Source: Paralichthys olivaceus (taxonomy: Eukaryota; Chordata; Actinopteri; Pleuronectiformes; Paralichthyidae). From it: a DNA stretch of 64,000 nt. Of the stretch, positions 48,053 through 59,250 are shown piece after piece (within the stretch, counting starts at the first letter, position 1; each line of letters begins with the position of its first letter). The DNA lies in contig NC_091104.1 in NCBI RefSeq assembly GCF_024713975.1, positions 9,567,580 to 9,631,579 of the forward strand. Direction: 5' to 3'. Made by a program: the position numbers and the translations under genes. The notes beneath the pieces were generated by a model that saw only the letters and a program-made list of their open reading frames with translations, made no database searches and had not been told where the DNA came from.

Positions 48053-51000
48053 TCATGCCATCTGTCGACCCTCCCCTTCGGAGCTCAGCAGCCCAGCTCT
48101 CCTCAGCACCTTGATCACGCGGGTCAATAGATCATCTGAGAAGTCCCACAGTCGGGTGTCCACATGGAGCTCCTCCAGCCGTGATTTGGGGTGTCTCATT
48201 GGGCAGTTCACGATCCGACAGACTTCCAGCGGAACCTTGAACGTTTCTTTGAATTGCCTGAGCACTTCGTGTACTGAGGTCTGCTCCACCGCCCTGTGAT
48301 CCACACACAGTCAATCAGACATTCAGTAAGCTCTTTATGCTCATTATCATTAATACATTTGAACAGTTTCTCTCAAAATCATCAACGTCATTATACATGA
48401 GATTTGAGGACATGGAAATAACATTTCTCCTGCAATTTCAAGACACATTCCTATTTTTCACAGACTATATCCAGAACTTTTCTTGACAACCCCTTTTAAA
48501 AATTATGCTCTACCCAGACTCCACCCCTTGCCTGAATGTTCTGTACATTGTCCTGTTGTAAACGTTTCTGACCCGGACAAACTGTCTTCTTTTCTCCTAC
48601 CTCGGCCTGACTATCATCTTGTAGGGGTGGTATATGGTTCTGTCAGGCTCCTTCCTGTAGATGTGTTCCAGAATATTAAAGCCTGGCACCCCTCTCCATT
48701 GAGGCAGTGGACCTGGTTCATCTCCCTCAAAGGGTTTCTTGGGAAAGATATGGTTCTCTATGAGGAACACCCCAGCCTGCAGAACATGGGTTTAGTTTTG
48801 ACAGGAGTAGCAGGAAGTAAAAGAATTAGAATACAAATAAGTGAATGTCCAAGAAATGTGTAAATGTTGAGTTATTTTCAAATACAGAGTAAAAGTATCC
48901 TACATTTGGATGCTGCTGTTGGAGCATGTTCATCAGAGACATCAGGTTGTTGTGTTGGTACGGCATTACAATCTCATCAATGTCATTCAGCAGGACGTAG
49001 CGTGAACGCTCCATGGATCTGTAAATGCACTCATTGAGCGTGGTTAACTGGCCAAAGTAGTGCAAGTCCCCTCCATGCTCCGAGAACAGCCAGCCTTTAG
49101 ATGGATTCAGATGATGGTGGATGGGCCAAGGAACCATCTCCACGAAGCCGTCCTGGCTGTAGATCTGCAACAGACGCTCGAGTTCTAGGCCACAGCTGGT
49201 GTTATAGATCACCACTCTGTCCACACCAAGCAACCTGCAGGGAAAAGTGATGCAAAAGGTTAAAATAACTGCATTTCATTACGTTCATGTCGCAGACTCT
49301 TTTGTCCAATGCAGCTGACAATAGGGCTCAACACGAGCCATTGTAAAGGTTCTATGAGCAGTTTCAAACCACATGGGGGCAAGAGTTAGAGAGTTTTAGA
49401 GTGACCAGATGGTGGCGCTGTAATTAAGGGCCGGAAAATTGAGAGACCAGTTTCAAATATGTGCGTGAGTCTGGTACAAATCATCCCATAATTAAATGAA
49501 ATATCCAGATGCTCACAAAACTTGAGCTAGTTCTGTGTAATTAATCCCTCACTTATCACTATATAGTCCAGTATATAGTGAATTTGCCATTTTGTAGTGG
49601 TGTCCAAATGTTAAGTATAATTTGTATACCCTATATAGTGCACTCCTTGTTTCCCACAATGCATCATGAAAAGTAATGTAGAACCAATGGTCACTAACTG
49701 AGCAATATGTACCATCATGCATTGAGCTCACGGCAGAGAGAGGAGGAAGGGCCGCAGGAACAACCCGACCTATCGTAAAACTGTAAATATGAGCAGTAAT
49801 TTTTAATCTACTCTTGCACTGTTTTATGGTTTTATGTTTTTATGTTCTTATGCTTCTTGATTATTGAAACATTCAACTAGTCTCCTCTGTTTTTAACTTA
49901 AACTTTTAACTTTGCCTCAATTTAGCTCTGTCTGAACAACTCAGTCACCATATCCTACATGTATGTCCTTTTATGTAAAAAAAAAACTTATTGCACGTCT
50001 GTACTGCTGGAACAAAAGAATTTCCCCTTGGGGATGAATAAAGTATGGCTATCTATCTATCTATTTAGTTGATACTGAAATGTTATCTTCAAATTGGCCT
50101 AAAGGGGGCATCATAAATCTGGCCTTCCACTGCAGTATATATCGTATATGGTTTTATTTAAAACATTTTTTAGAACGGCTATCTCTGTCCTAGTGGCCTT
50201 GCTTGAGTCACTGCATGAAGATTGCAATGAAATAAATCAGTCAGTCATGGTGGAACACTGGATGGATGTTGTGTCGCTTGGAGCTTTATGTTTGTCTGAT
50301 TGAGCTGCTTCCTTTCGTTGAGCCCAGGAGGGTTTGATCTGATATCTCTGCCCGCAGCTACATTACAGCATATTGACAGGATGCCAAATGTGAGTGCATG
50401 AGTTGTGCTGCGGTGACGTTTGACACCACCTGACACTTTCACCTCGACGAGAATAACTGAATGAAATCTAAAAACCCTGAAACAAACAGAAGCCTTGCAG
50501 CGTTTGCAATATTTTTTTGTAACAGTGTCAGGTTTTGTTTATTTCTGACAGAGTTGTGTGGTGTTGCTGCTGTACTAACTTGTACATCTCCAGGGTCTGG
50601 GCGAACTGAAGCACGTTGTTGTAGTCTGCAAACAGGTTGGAGATGCAGACTGTGAAGTTAAACTGCAACTTTGCCTCCTCGTCCACGTTGGTCTTTCTGT
50701 TTCTTATGGGGAGCCAAATCTGTTTGGGTGCAATCCCACTCTCTGGCTGAGTGAGAAGAGTGACATGTGTAGCGTTGCAGTTTTCAGGAATCGGACACAT
50801 GACATCCGTAGTGGCGAAGGCAAATCCAAAGTGGTCTGTGTGTTGTAAAATGTTTGCTGGAGTTGTGATCGACAAGAAACCCGCACAGCAGAAGCGACAG
50901 TGAAGGGGTTGGATGGAGTCTCTCCTGAAGATGCCAATGATGCGTATATCAAAGCCCTTCACCCTCTGATCCATAAAGGCCGACACCAGCAGGTGCTTGG

Positions 51001-51181
51001 TGTCGTTGAGGGGGGTGATGGTCTGATCAGAGACATGAAAGGGACAGGTTTTCCTCAGCCCGGGGGGTCCTGGATTTGACCTGTACGTCATGGGCATTAT
51101 CACGCTGAGGATGCAGAGGAAGATGAAGGTACTAATGAAGAGGAGGACGAGCTTCCATCTTAAATCTTTTAACTTCTTCAT
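48053..51181 (-). CDS. Glycosyltransferase family 92 protein, copy B
   Basis: Tandem paralogue of copy A with the same exon structure: 50580-51181, 48904-49234, 48601-48776 and 48053-48293. The exons join in frame to 449 residues. The signal-anchor is LRWKLVLLFISTFIFLCIL, and the DID motif lies in NDIDEIVMPYQ in exon 2. Exon 2 differs from copy A at only two of 331 positions (Pro to Leu and His to Arg in the encoded protein), and the distal part of exon 1 is nearly identical. Exon 3 has one extra codon and clear differences, and exon 4 is only about half identical at the protein level. The start MKKLKDLR has an acceptor (ACTGCAG) just upstream, so a leader exon exists. No disruption is seen. 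The donor substrate and acceptor glycan are not known. Confidence 0.9.
49235..50579 (-). other. GT92 copy B intron 1
   Basis: About 1.35 kb. It includes a LINE-tail-like piece at about 50005-50066 ending in CTATCTATCTATCTATTTA. The region next to exon 2 resembles copy A for a short distance. Confidence 0.5.
50005..50066 (+). repeat. LINE 3' tail with a CTAT simple repeat
   Basis: AATTTCCCCTTGGGGATGAA, then TAAAGTATGGCTATCTATCT. This is the sense version of the retrotransposon tail seen in reverse at 35705. Confidence 0.6.
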
Positions 51182-51989
51182 TCAAACCTGCAGTGGGATT
51201 ATAAACCACAGTTAGAGGTTAACTCTGACCAAACTGCAAAGAATTCTCCTGAAGAGGTGTGAATGAGGAACTAATGAATGATCTAATTCAGTCCCATTTC
51301 ATTTACACTTCAAATCATTAATCATAACAGAAGTTATCTCAGGGCACTTATCATGTGGAGAAGGTCAACACAACAATATTTACTGGCACAGAATATTGGT
51401 GTCTATTGACTTACATGAATAGGACAGATTGTAAAGGGAATTTCCCTCTTGGGAATAATAAAGTTTTATGAATCCGAACAAACAGACAGGTATAAAAACT
51501 CAACCTGCTTGGCTGAAGTAATGAATATTTCCCAACATGTTTTCCATATCAGCCTAATGTCTCTGCACACCTACAGTCAATCAACAAAGGTATTTTCTGA
51601 TAAGGCCTCTCTTCAGGACTACTCGGGTGTGTCCACTAGTCGTTGTCGCTGTTATCTTTTATATCTTGCTGATTTTGTAACATTATAAATTTCCATCAAA
51701 CAGTAGTTCCATCTATGTGCCAATGTCTTAGAGTAAATAAAACCCTTGGGGAGTGTAAAGGCTTTAAAAGATTCAACTTCTCTGTGTTACATTATGTGTG
51801 TTACTGCACCCAAAAGTAAATAATAAGAGCAATCAAATCAGAGGACCTGAGACATGATGCATTGGAGTCAAACCAGTGCTACACTGCTTTAAAGCAAAGT
51901 CATATCAATTCAAATGTATTTGATTTGTACTGTCACAAAGTTCATCATGACACATGTTATCTCAGGGCATTCTCACATGTAGACGATAA

Positions 51990-52073
51990 TACACTGCCAG
52001 GCCAAAAAAAAAGTCGCCACCTGGATTTTAGTAAGTAACTAAGAGCCTCATGCCCAGTACTGTACAAGCCTGT
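51990..52073 (+). mobile_element. Single Tc1-type terminus, truncated
   Basis: TACACTGCCAGGCC, then an A-run, GTCGCCACCTGGATTT, and further on GTACAAGCCTGT. This matches the outer 90 or so bases of the right end (reverse complement) of the Tc1 element at 39811-40257. The rest of the element is absent; another repeat starts at about 52076. Confidence 0.75.
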
Positions 52074-52075
52074 CC

Positions 52076-52330
52076 AGATAACATCGGGAGCAACCGTCTT
52101 GGACATTTGCACCAGGACATGTCAGGAAAATGTTTGAACTTCAGTGCGTGTCTGAAAGCAGCTAAACAAGCTGGTGAAAAGATGAAAACCTCCCTGGAGG
52201 TAATAAAAACAATGATTTGTGTGGTACAGTGAATGATTTTTAGTTAATAAAATAAACAGAATACATTTTCATATCTAGACCTGTCCCTATATCTCGAAAT
52301 ACTTAATCACAGGCCGTAGTGGCAGATTCC
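52076..52330 (+). repeat. Dispersed repeat, copy 1
   Basis: It shares long stretches with 54605-54905: GGACATTTGCACCAGGA, CTGAAAGCAGCTAAACAA and CCGTAGTGGCAGATTCCACT. It is non-coding, and the family is not named. Confidence 0.8.
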
Positions 52331-52541
52331 ACTGCAAGGAAACCATGTGCAGTATTTACAGAAAGGTAATTAAGAAAAAAAAGTCATTTTATAAAGAAGG
52401 AAAAACCTTGAGCAGAATTTAATCAATACAGAGGAGCAGATTCCCCCCTACAATCATTTCCAAAAGAAAAAAAATCTGAGGGAAAAACCTGTTTTCCTCA
52501 AGTGAATATCTTATACATCCAGGAGAAACCAGGTAACTTAC

Positions 52542-52690
52542 CGAAAGCTGAGGCGATCCAGAGATCCAGAGAGAAGTGGATGGAGACGCACAGTCAAACG
52601 CAGCCTCTGTCTGTTTTTCTTACCTGTGCTTCTCTTCAGGCTCAGGGCGTTACACAAGTTCTGTGTCCAGGGTGGAGCAAAGCGCCCACA
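52542..52690 (-). other. Candidate untranslated leader exon for GT92 copy B
   Basis: On the minus strand two strong donors occur close together: CTTTCG then GTAAGT, just below 52542, and GCACAG then GTAAGA, near 52625. The segment upstream is less AT-rich than its surroundings. It lies 1.4 kb upstream of the copy B start codon, which follows an acceptor. The link is an inference. Confidence 0.3.
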
Positions 52691-53099
52691 GCTCACAATG
52701 AAACAAGGAGCAAGAAATAAATATATCCTTCTTTTTACTGAGATTTACTGTCAGTCTTTAAAGTCAATGTCATTCACCATATGTCAAAAGTAAAACAACA
52801 CCTTTTTTTAATCAATATACTTTACTATATTATTTTCTTTTCTATCAGATGCCTGAATGTGAAAGCATTAAAATGTTGCTTATTTTATATATTGCTTTAC
52901 ATATAGACAAAAACATATGAATTTACTTTCCTTATATTAAAAGTGACCACAAATTGCTATATTTAATTTCCTATATTTCTCAATCTGCCTCTGACCTTTG
53001 AGATGAAACAATAGTGGACACAAACAGCTGCTGTGCTTCTTGAAGAAATACACCTATTTCATAATGTTTATTGCACTGCAACCGTGTAATTCAATTTAC

Positions 53100-53460
53100 T
53101 GACATTCAATTTTATTGGTAAAGTGCCAAATCTTCATCACACATTATCTCAAGGCCCTTTGCAGAGTGAGGTCAAAGTCTTAAAAATGATACAGACACCA
53201 AGCTGTTCCCACAATGAGCAAAAAACTTCTTACTTTAACTGGATGAGACCTCGAGCAGAACCAGACTCAGTGTGGGCGGACATCTGCCTCGACCAGTTGG
53301 GGTGAGCTGAGAACAACGGGGAAGACAGGAGACGTGGGAGGAAAAGAGGGGAGAGAAGAGAGAGGACGGGGGAGAGAGACCAGGAACAGTCGTGTAACTG
53401 TCATATTGAACCTCTGTCAGACTGGTTGTTATAATGTCAGTTATGGGAGGGATACTCATA
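53100..53460 (+). repeat. Teleost interspersed repeat, longer copy
   Basis: TTTTATTGGTAAAGTGCCAA, CTCAAGGCCCTTTGCAGAG, AACCAGACTCAGTGTGGGC, CATCTGCCTCGACCAGTTGG and a purine-rich GAGAGA tract form a recognisable fish repeat. It is the same family as 37280-37570. Confidence 0.75.
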
Positions 53461-53497
53461 CATCTAATGATGTTATTAATGAGAGCGGCACAAGTTA

Positions 53498-53900
53498 TTA
53501 GGGCCCGAGCACTGACAGTGTGAGGACACTATTGGATTTGTATGGATTATTATTGTTTATTTTGAAGCCGTAAACATGCTCGTAAAACTCATGAAACTAG
53601 TAGTAGTGAAAATGTATGTATTCTGGAGTCAAATCAAACCTTTGATAACTTTTATCTCCAAAGAGATAAGATGACACTCACCAAATTATGAAGATGATGT
53701 GATGAAACCTCTAGTGTGTAAATAAGCCAAAATGGCCACTAAGTTCAAAATGGCTGACTTCCTATTAGATTTAACATCTGGCTTCTTGAAATATTTTTGA
53801 TCGCCTTGTCATGATACATGTGATGCGTGTACCCAATTCCGTAAAGATCGCAGTCTCAGTCCACAGTGTATGTTCTACAATCTGATGATGCGATGGTATA
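53498..53900 (+). repeat. GGGCCCGAGCAC-type fish repeat
   Basis: It begins TTATTAGGGCCCGAGCACTG, the start of a repeat I recall from many fish introns. It continues through AAAATGGCCACTAAG and AAAATGGCTGACTTCC. It is non-coding. Confidence 0.55.
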
Positions 53901-54604
53901 TATTATCATCGTTTATTTCATAATTGGATGTTTTTAAGTTCCATCCTCCATGAAGGAAACACAACAAATACACAGCAGACAGAAGTGACGCAACAGCAGG
54001 GACCCCTGGTTAATGTTTGCTCTCTGGTGACATCTGCTGGTGGACAACGATACCTACTCTCTAAAAGTTTGACTTCCAGTGAGACTTCTGCTGCAGCGTC
54101 ATTTTACTGAGCCTCCTCAGAGTCTGTGTAAAACCATATTTTCAGTTCACACCGTATATATTCCATTGAAATTGTATGAATTATTTTAAATTTTTTATAT
54201 TTTGGTGTTTATGTTTTCTTTTTGATTATCTTTATTGATCGTTCTATTTTTACTAGCATAGCCTACTAAATGCATGGGGGAACTGGGGAATCCTAAATTA
54301 ACCTTCCCTCTGTTTTTTTTAAGCCCTGATAATTTCCCTTCAAAATGTAATCGCGCTGTGGTCATTTCGAGACAGGGCCTAATCATAGATAATGTAGGGC
54401 CTGTCTTGAGCCGCTTTACTATCTCCAGAGGAAGTTTATATGTGAACACAAATGTCCTAACGAGCCTCCGAACTTTCTGCAGACCTTCTCCACCTGGCCC
54501 CCTCAGCAGAAAAACAAAGGAGAGACAGCTGCAACAGTTACGCTGGAAGCCAAAACCAAAACAATGAGCTGAAAGATGCTAAAATGCCGAGGGAAAGCAG
54601 AAAA

Positions 54605-54905
54605 GGTTCCATATAACATCCGGAGCAACCGACTCGGACATTTGCACCAGGAAATGTCAGGAAAATGTCTGAACTTCAGTGCATGTCTGAAAGCAGCTAA
54701 ACAAACTCTGGTGAAAAGATGAAAAGCTCCCTGAAGGTAATAAAAACATTGATTTTTGACGTACAGTGAATGTTTTAAGCTTTACCAACAGCTTTTATTT
54801 GAAGAGGTTCACTTTTAATATAAAAAACGCAATACATTTTCACATCTAGACCTGTCCGTATACCTCCAAATACTCACAGGCCGTAGTGGCAGATTCCACT
54901 GTTTA
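54605..54905 (+). repeat. Dispersed repeat, copy 2
   Basis: Same family as 52076-52330, with a longer middle section. A short related piece with CAGTGCATGTTTGAAAGCAG occurs at about 59910-59930. Confidence 0.8.
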
Positions 54906-55784
54906 AAGGACACCATGTACCACGTGTATTAGCTAATGCACTGCACACAGTGTTCAATTCCTGGAGAGTTTAAATAGGAATAAAAAAAAAGTCCTTCTCT
55001 GTCATATTCAGTTTTGTTTGAATGCTTTTCACTGTCAAGTTAAATCTACAACTTATTTCAAACCAGCAGAGGAGTCATGGGGGATTTACCTGGAGGACAC
55101 TTAACCGACCACCCATTCAGATGTCTTATTAGTGCCCGTGCAGGCTGCTGTATTCGAAGTGACGGTTGAATGAAAGCAGCGGCTTTGCATATGTTGGAAT
55201 GCTGCAGGTCCTCCGGCCCTTTGTGGCGACTTAACACCACTTTTGTTCGGCACAGAATCAGTCGGCCAATGTCTCCACCTGCTGTAAGAAATCAGTTCAG
55301 ACAGCACAATGCGGCACATATCACACATGGGACGATGAATGTGGACTCCTGCTGAACTCTTATCTGTCATTGCACCATTGTACGACTATGTTACCTGCGG
55401 TTTCTTGTAAATCGATATATAACATATTTTACTACCTGCCATGATTTTATCCCCAGATTGCAGAACTGAGAAGTGTCTTATCATGTCGGTGAGGTGCACA
55501 CTGTTCAGGACATTTCTGATGGGCTCTGCAGATCATCATCATCATCACCACCATCATCATCATCAGAGCCATTATCCGCTCCACTGTCTGGATTGCTGCT
55601 GTCTCCGGCATCTTTATTGCATCTGTAAGTGTGGTGGCAGGAACTCAAGTACACTCATAAAATGAAATTGAAACAGGCTAAAGACTGAACTCCTACTGAT
55701 GTGGATGTTCCTGTTATATTTCTGACTAGTGTGTCAAGTCAACAGTCGATACCATGCATTTAACGTTAAGGTCAGGAGCAGTAA
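54906..55784. other. Intergenic stretch with a CAT triplet repeat
   Basis: No gene is supported. A CAT/CAC triplet repeat at about 55530-55564 produces a histidine run in one frame. Confidence 0.5.
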
Positions 55785-55930
55785 TCCCCTCCGCCACAGA
55801 GGTAATGTTCTTGCTTACGTATCTGCATTTGATCTTATTAAGGATTATGCAAAAACTACTGAACGGATTTCCACGAAACTTGGTTGAAGGATGTGAATAA
55901 ATTTGGGTGCAGATCTGAATCATTGGGCCG
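55785..55930 (+). repeat. Widespread fish repeat (ACTACTGAACGGATTTCC type)
   Basis: CCTCCGCCACAGAGGTAATG, CAAAAACTACTGAACGGATT and TCCACGAAACTTGGTTGAAG are hallmark phrases of this repeat. A reverse-oriented relative is at 9440-9560. Confidence 0.7.
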
Positions 55931-56525
55931 AACCAAGAATATTTTTTTCCCTTAATTCTTTAATGGGTGAGGGTTAGATTGCAAGAAAATAATGAATGGA
56001 TCTTGATGAAAAAAATCTGACATATTTAGGGGATTAGTGTCAGTGAGCATGTTCAATTTCTTGTTGATCCAGAAAAATCTACTGTATTTTAAAGTGGTTT
56101 TAAAGGGGGTGATTGCCATTCTAGTTTTAATCAAAACTCATTGCTGCACACGGAACTTAATTGCATATCAGAAACTGAAGAAGCCTTACTGTGTAGACAT
56201 AAAATTTGGTTATATTTAAAAATAAGCTGGTGTTTTGTGTTGTTGCTTCTCTGAGGAAGGCATCTATTTGTTTGTTTTTTGGCTGAAGTCGTTGAAGACT
56301 AAAATATAAGAAATTAAGAAGAAGAAACGAAAGAGCATGTGTGATTATGTTGTTGTTATTGCACTGATAACAAAAGGGAAAATAAACCATAAAACAGGCA
56401 GATTACTAAAAAACAATTTGTCTGAACAACACAAATTATTGTGAGCTGAAATCTTCAGCTGAAGCTGTTTCCTGTTGCTGGAGGGTTCAATGATTAGAGC
56501 AGTGAAAGTTATCTGAAGCAAAAAC

Positions 56526-56590
56526 ATGGATAGATTGTCTTTATTATCCCTGGCAGGCAATTTGGCTCAAAGTAGTCTACACTGATGCTC
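56526..56590 (-). repeat. LINE 3'-tail-like fragment
   Basis: ATGGATAGATTGTCTTTATT followed by ATCCCTGGCAGGCAATTTGG resembles the reverse of the tail family at 50005-50066. Confidence 0.5.
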
Positions 56591-56727
56591 ACATTACTGA
56601 TAAAATACAAAATACATAGACGTACAGTTGAATTCACTTTGAAATTGTAATGAAATATGAAAACACAACAGGACTATTCATCCTTGTTAAAATGTTTATG
56701 CAATAGCCAGGTGACCTACAGCTTGTT

Positions 56728-56900
56728 ATCCATCCATCCATTCATCAGTCCTTTATCTATACCACTTATCATTTGAGGGTCACCAGCAGACTGGAGCCAA
56801 TCCCAGCTGAGATTGGGTGAGAGACGAGGTGCACCTTGGTCAGGTCACCAGTCCATCACATTGCTGGCATACAGAGACAACCAGCCATTCACACACACAT
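56728..56900 (+). repeat. Interspersed repeat with CCCAGCTGAGATTGGGTGAG core
   Basis: CCATCCATCCATTCATCAG, then GAGCCAATCCCAGCTGAGAT and GACGAGGTGCACCTTGG, is a very common fish repeat. The copy is diverged. Confidence 0.6.
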
Positions 56901-56999
56901 ATGGACAGGGCAGAGGCAACAGTGGAAACCATTAACCCTAACCCCCCCGAAGATAGAACAAATGATCACGTGTATTTGTTGGAATCGGCCATCCTGAGG

Positions 57000-57146
57000 T
57001 GTAATGTCAGTAGATCCCTAAAGAAGACTTGGAAAAAAAGTTTATCTCCAATATTAAAATACAAATACACCAAATTCTACTTAGAATTCACACTATGGGG
57101 CTGCAGAGCGCGCTGTTGCTCAGTAAAAGTCATATAGTGTTCCTTT
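57000..57146 (-). repeat. Terminal fragment of a fish MITE
   Basis: It ends AGTGTTCCTTTAAA. The minus-strand reading TTTAAAGGAACACTATATGA, followed by CAGCGCGCTCTGCAGCCCC, is a repeat start that I recall. The other end was not identified. Confidence 0.45.
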
Positions 57147-58229
57147 AAATAACATGCTAACAACAATGAAACAGTTAGCTAGACGATGCTACAAGATCAA
57201 ATCTAAGGGATATCGTGGTCCAGCGTTGATCTCTACAAGTAGAACCATCCAATCATTCCTGATTGTTAATAGAAATATGCTAAACATGGTTCAGCTTTAA
57301 AAAGGAGAACATATCCAGAAAACTAATGAAAACATTAGTGGTGACAGCACTTTTTCCTGCAAGCATGTGAAACCTGCAGTTTTCTTCTGCAGTGCTGTTG
57401 GATCTGATGGAGCTGCTCCGTCATCTCAGCTGACACTCACTGTTGTATTGGACTCTGCATTGTACATTGAACCTGACTCTGATTTATGCTGACGAGCATG
57501 TTTAATACATCTTGAAAGTATCGAGGACGATAAAGGACAAATGTCTCTGGTCTTTCTGCTCCATCAGGTACCAGCAAGCGAATTGGTTTTTCGCCACACA
57601 CATGTATTTTCAAGTGGAACTCAAACGCTCATACACACCAACCCCCCCTTCCCCTTATTTTGTTTCTGAAATGTTCTCACACTTTCAAAAAGTAATAGCG
57701 AAGTCTGACCATTGATTTTCATGGTAGTGTTGCCTTCAGACCATCCTGGTGGTGTTTGGAGCTGGGGGCCACAAAGACAGAGCACCGCGTGATGCAAAGG
57801 AGGCATTAGAGCGCCTGCTTTGCATTTTATCGACCTCTCACTCTTTCATCAGCAGCGATGAGAACTTCTCCTCAGCCACGATAAGAGGGGCATGTAGAGG
57901 GATGTAAATTTAGACAAGATCATAGAGAAAGCTGCGAGGCTTAACCAGCCAGAAGTTAGACAGATAAATCAGGTCAAACAGAACAGGGGGACCGGAGCAG
58001 CAGGAAGCATATGTGGAGAGTTTGGATTCAATATCAAAGATCCATGGTTTTAAAAGAAGTGACACGCACCCCATGACCACATTCAAATGTGTTCGTTTTA
58101 ATCTGTATTTGCATGCGCATGTTTTCCCTCTAACGCCCGGGAGCAAATTCAGAATCCACCAACAATGTGGCATGGTTAATTATGTGTCCTTTGTGCTGCA
58201 TCTCTCACCATGGGAACATCGTTGGTAAC
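57147..58229. other. Intergenic stretch, nothing identified
   Basis: No exon, element or RNA gene that I can support. Open frames here are short and have no family-like motifs. Confidence 0.5.
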
Positions 58230-59250
58230 ACACCAGTGCTGTTTCTGTGCTGTGATGCTCTCTAAATCCTGACGGAAAATCTTCAAACGCACCGTTCCTG
58301 TGCAAATAATCACATAATTGGTTTGCAACAGCTTTTTCAAGGATTTCAGAAACGAAGGCGAGGTTGGATGTGGGTCGATAGCTGGCTGAGACATCTGGGT
58401 CAAGAGTCGGCTTTTTAAGCAGAGGTTTAATTACTGCAGCCTTAAAAACCTGCAGAACGTAGCCTGTTAATAAAGATACATTGATCAGATCTAATATGGA
58501 AGTGTTAATTAAAGGTAAAACATCCTTGAGCAGTCGAGATGGAACAGGGTCTAAAAGACAAGCTGATGGTTTAGATGAAGAAACTATTAAAATAAGCTCA
58601 GAAAGATCAATAGAGAAGACAAATATAAATCAGGTGTCACAGTTGAATCTGAGGTTACTGTGCCGGACACAACATCTGTGCCAGTCGTGGGAAGGATGTG
58701 ATCATTTTTTTTCTCTGATGGTTTTTATTCTGTTTGTAAAGAAGCTCATGACGTCATTGCTACTGAGACTGAAATGTGTGGCTCAGGGGAGCCTGGCTGA
58801 ATAGAAACCTGGGATTGATCTTAGTTTTCCTCTGTTAACGATTAACTTACTTCTGTCTTTATCGAGGACTTTCTCGATGACTTTCTTTCCAGGCTGGGCG
58901 ACGTACTTCATAATTGGTGAAACACTTCTTCTCCTCCTTTAACGATGTCTACATGTTTGTGCCTTGTACCACAGAGCGTCCTCTGATTCATCACAGGCAG
59001 CATCGAGTGTGGTCTGCACTGAGGCTGCTGCACTATCAGGATCATGTGTGGGAGTTAAGCTGAGATATAACTCTCCTCCACTGTATCGACACATGCTATA
59101 GTGGTTGTCTTAATCTTAATTAGATTTTAATGTATAACTCCTCCTCCGTTTCCTTTTGATTTAAGTAATTTAGGTGGTCGGGGGCGGACACAGTTTCTGG
59201 AGGGTTCTGGTTCGGGTGACTGCTCTAATGGAAGTGCAGAGAAGTGTGAA
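58230..59250 (-). mobile_element. LINE reverse transcriptase remnant (L2/CR1-like)
   Basis: On the minus strand at about 58240-58640 one frame gives RLLKDVLPLINTSILDLI, FKAAVIKPLLKKPTLDP and AVANQLCDYLHRNG, then GFREHHSTETALV. These are the front half of an L2/CR1-type reverse transcriptase. The sequence further upstream on that strand (58640-59250) is broken by stops but looks like the linker before the domain. The copy is non-functional, and the catalytic FADD block is not present. Confidence 0.8.

Larger units (their letters stand above)
51182..52541. other. GT92 copy B upstream or leader-intron region
   Basis: It contains pieces of the 53100-type repeat (51280-51345 and 51900-51985), a LINE-tail-like stretch at 51430-51470, a Tc1 end at 51990, and a dispersed repeat at 52076-52330. 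No coding exon is supported. Confidence 0.45.

Noticed and set aside
36918-51181. The two GT92 copies as an assembly duplicate of one gene
   Set aside because: Exons 3 and 4, the N-termini and most of the introns differ clearly, so these are two real loci; only parts are near-identical.
55441-55665. Frame with a histidine run
   Set aside because: The run comes from the CAT/CAC triplet repeat and the rest has no recognisable features.
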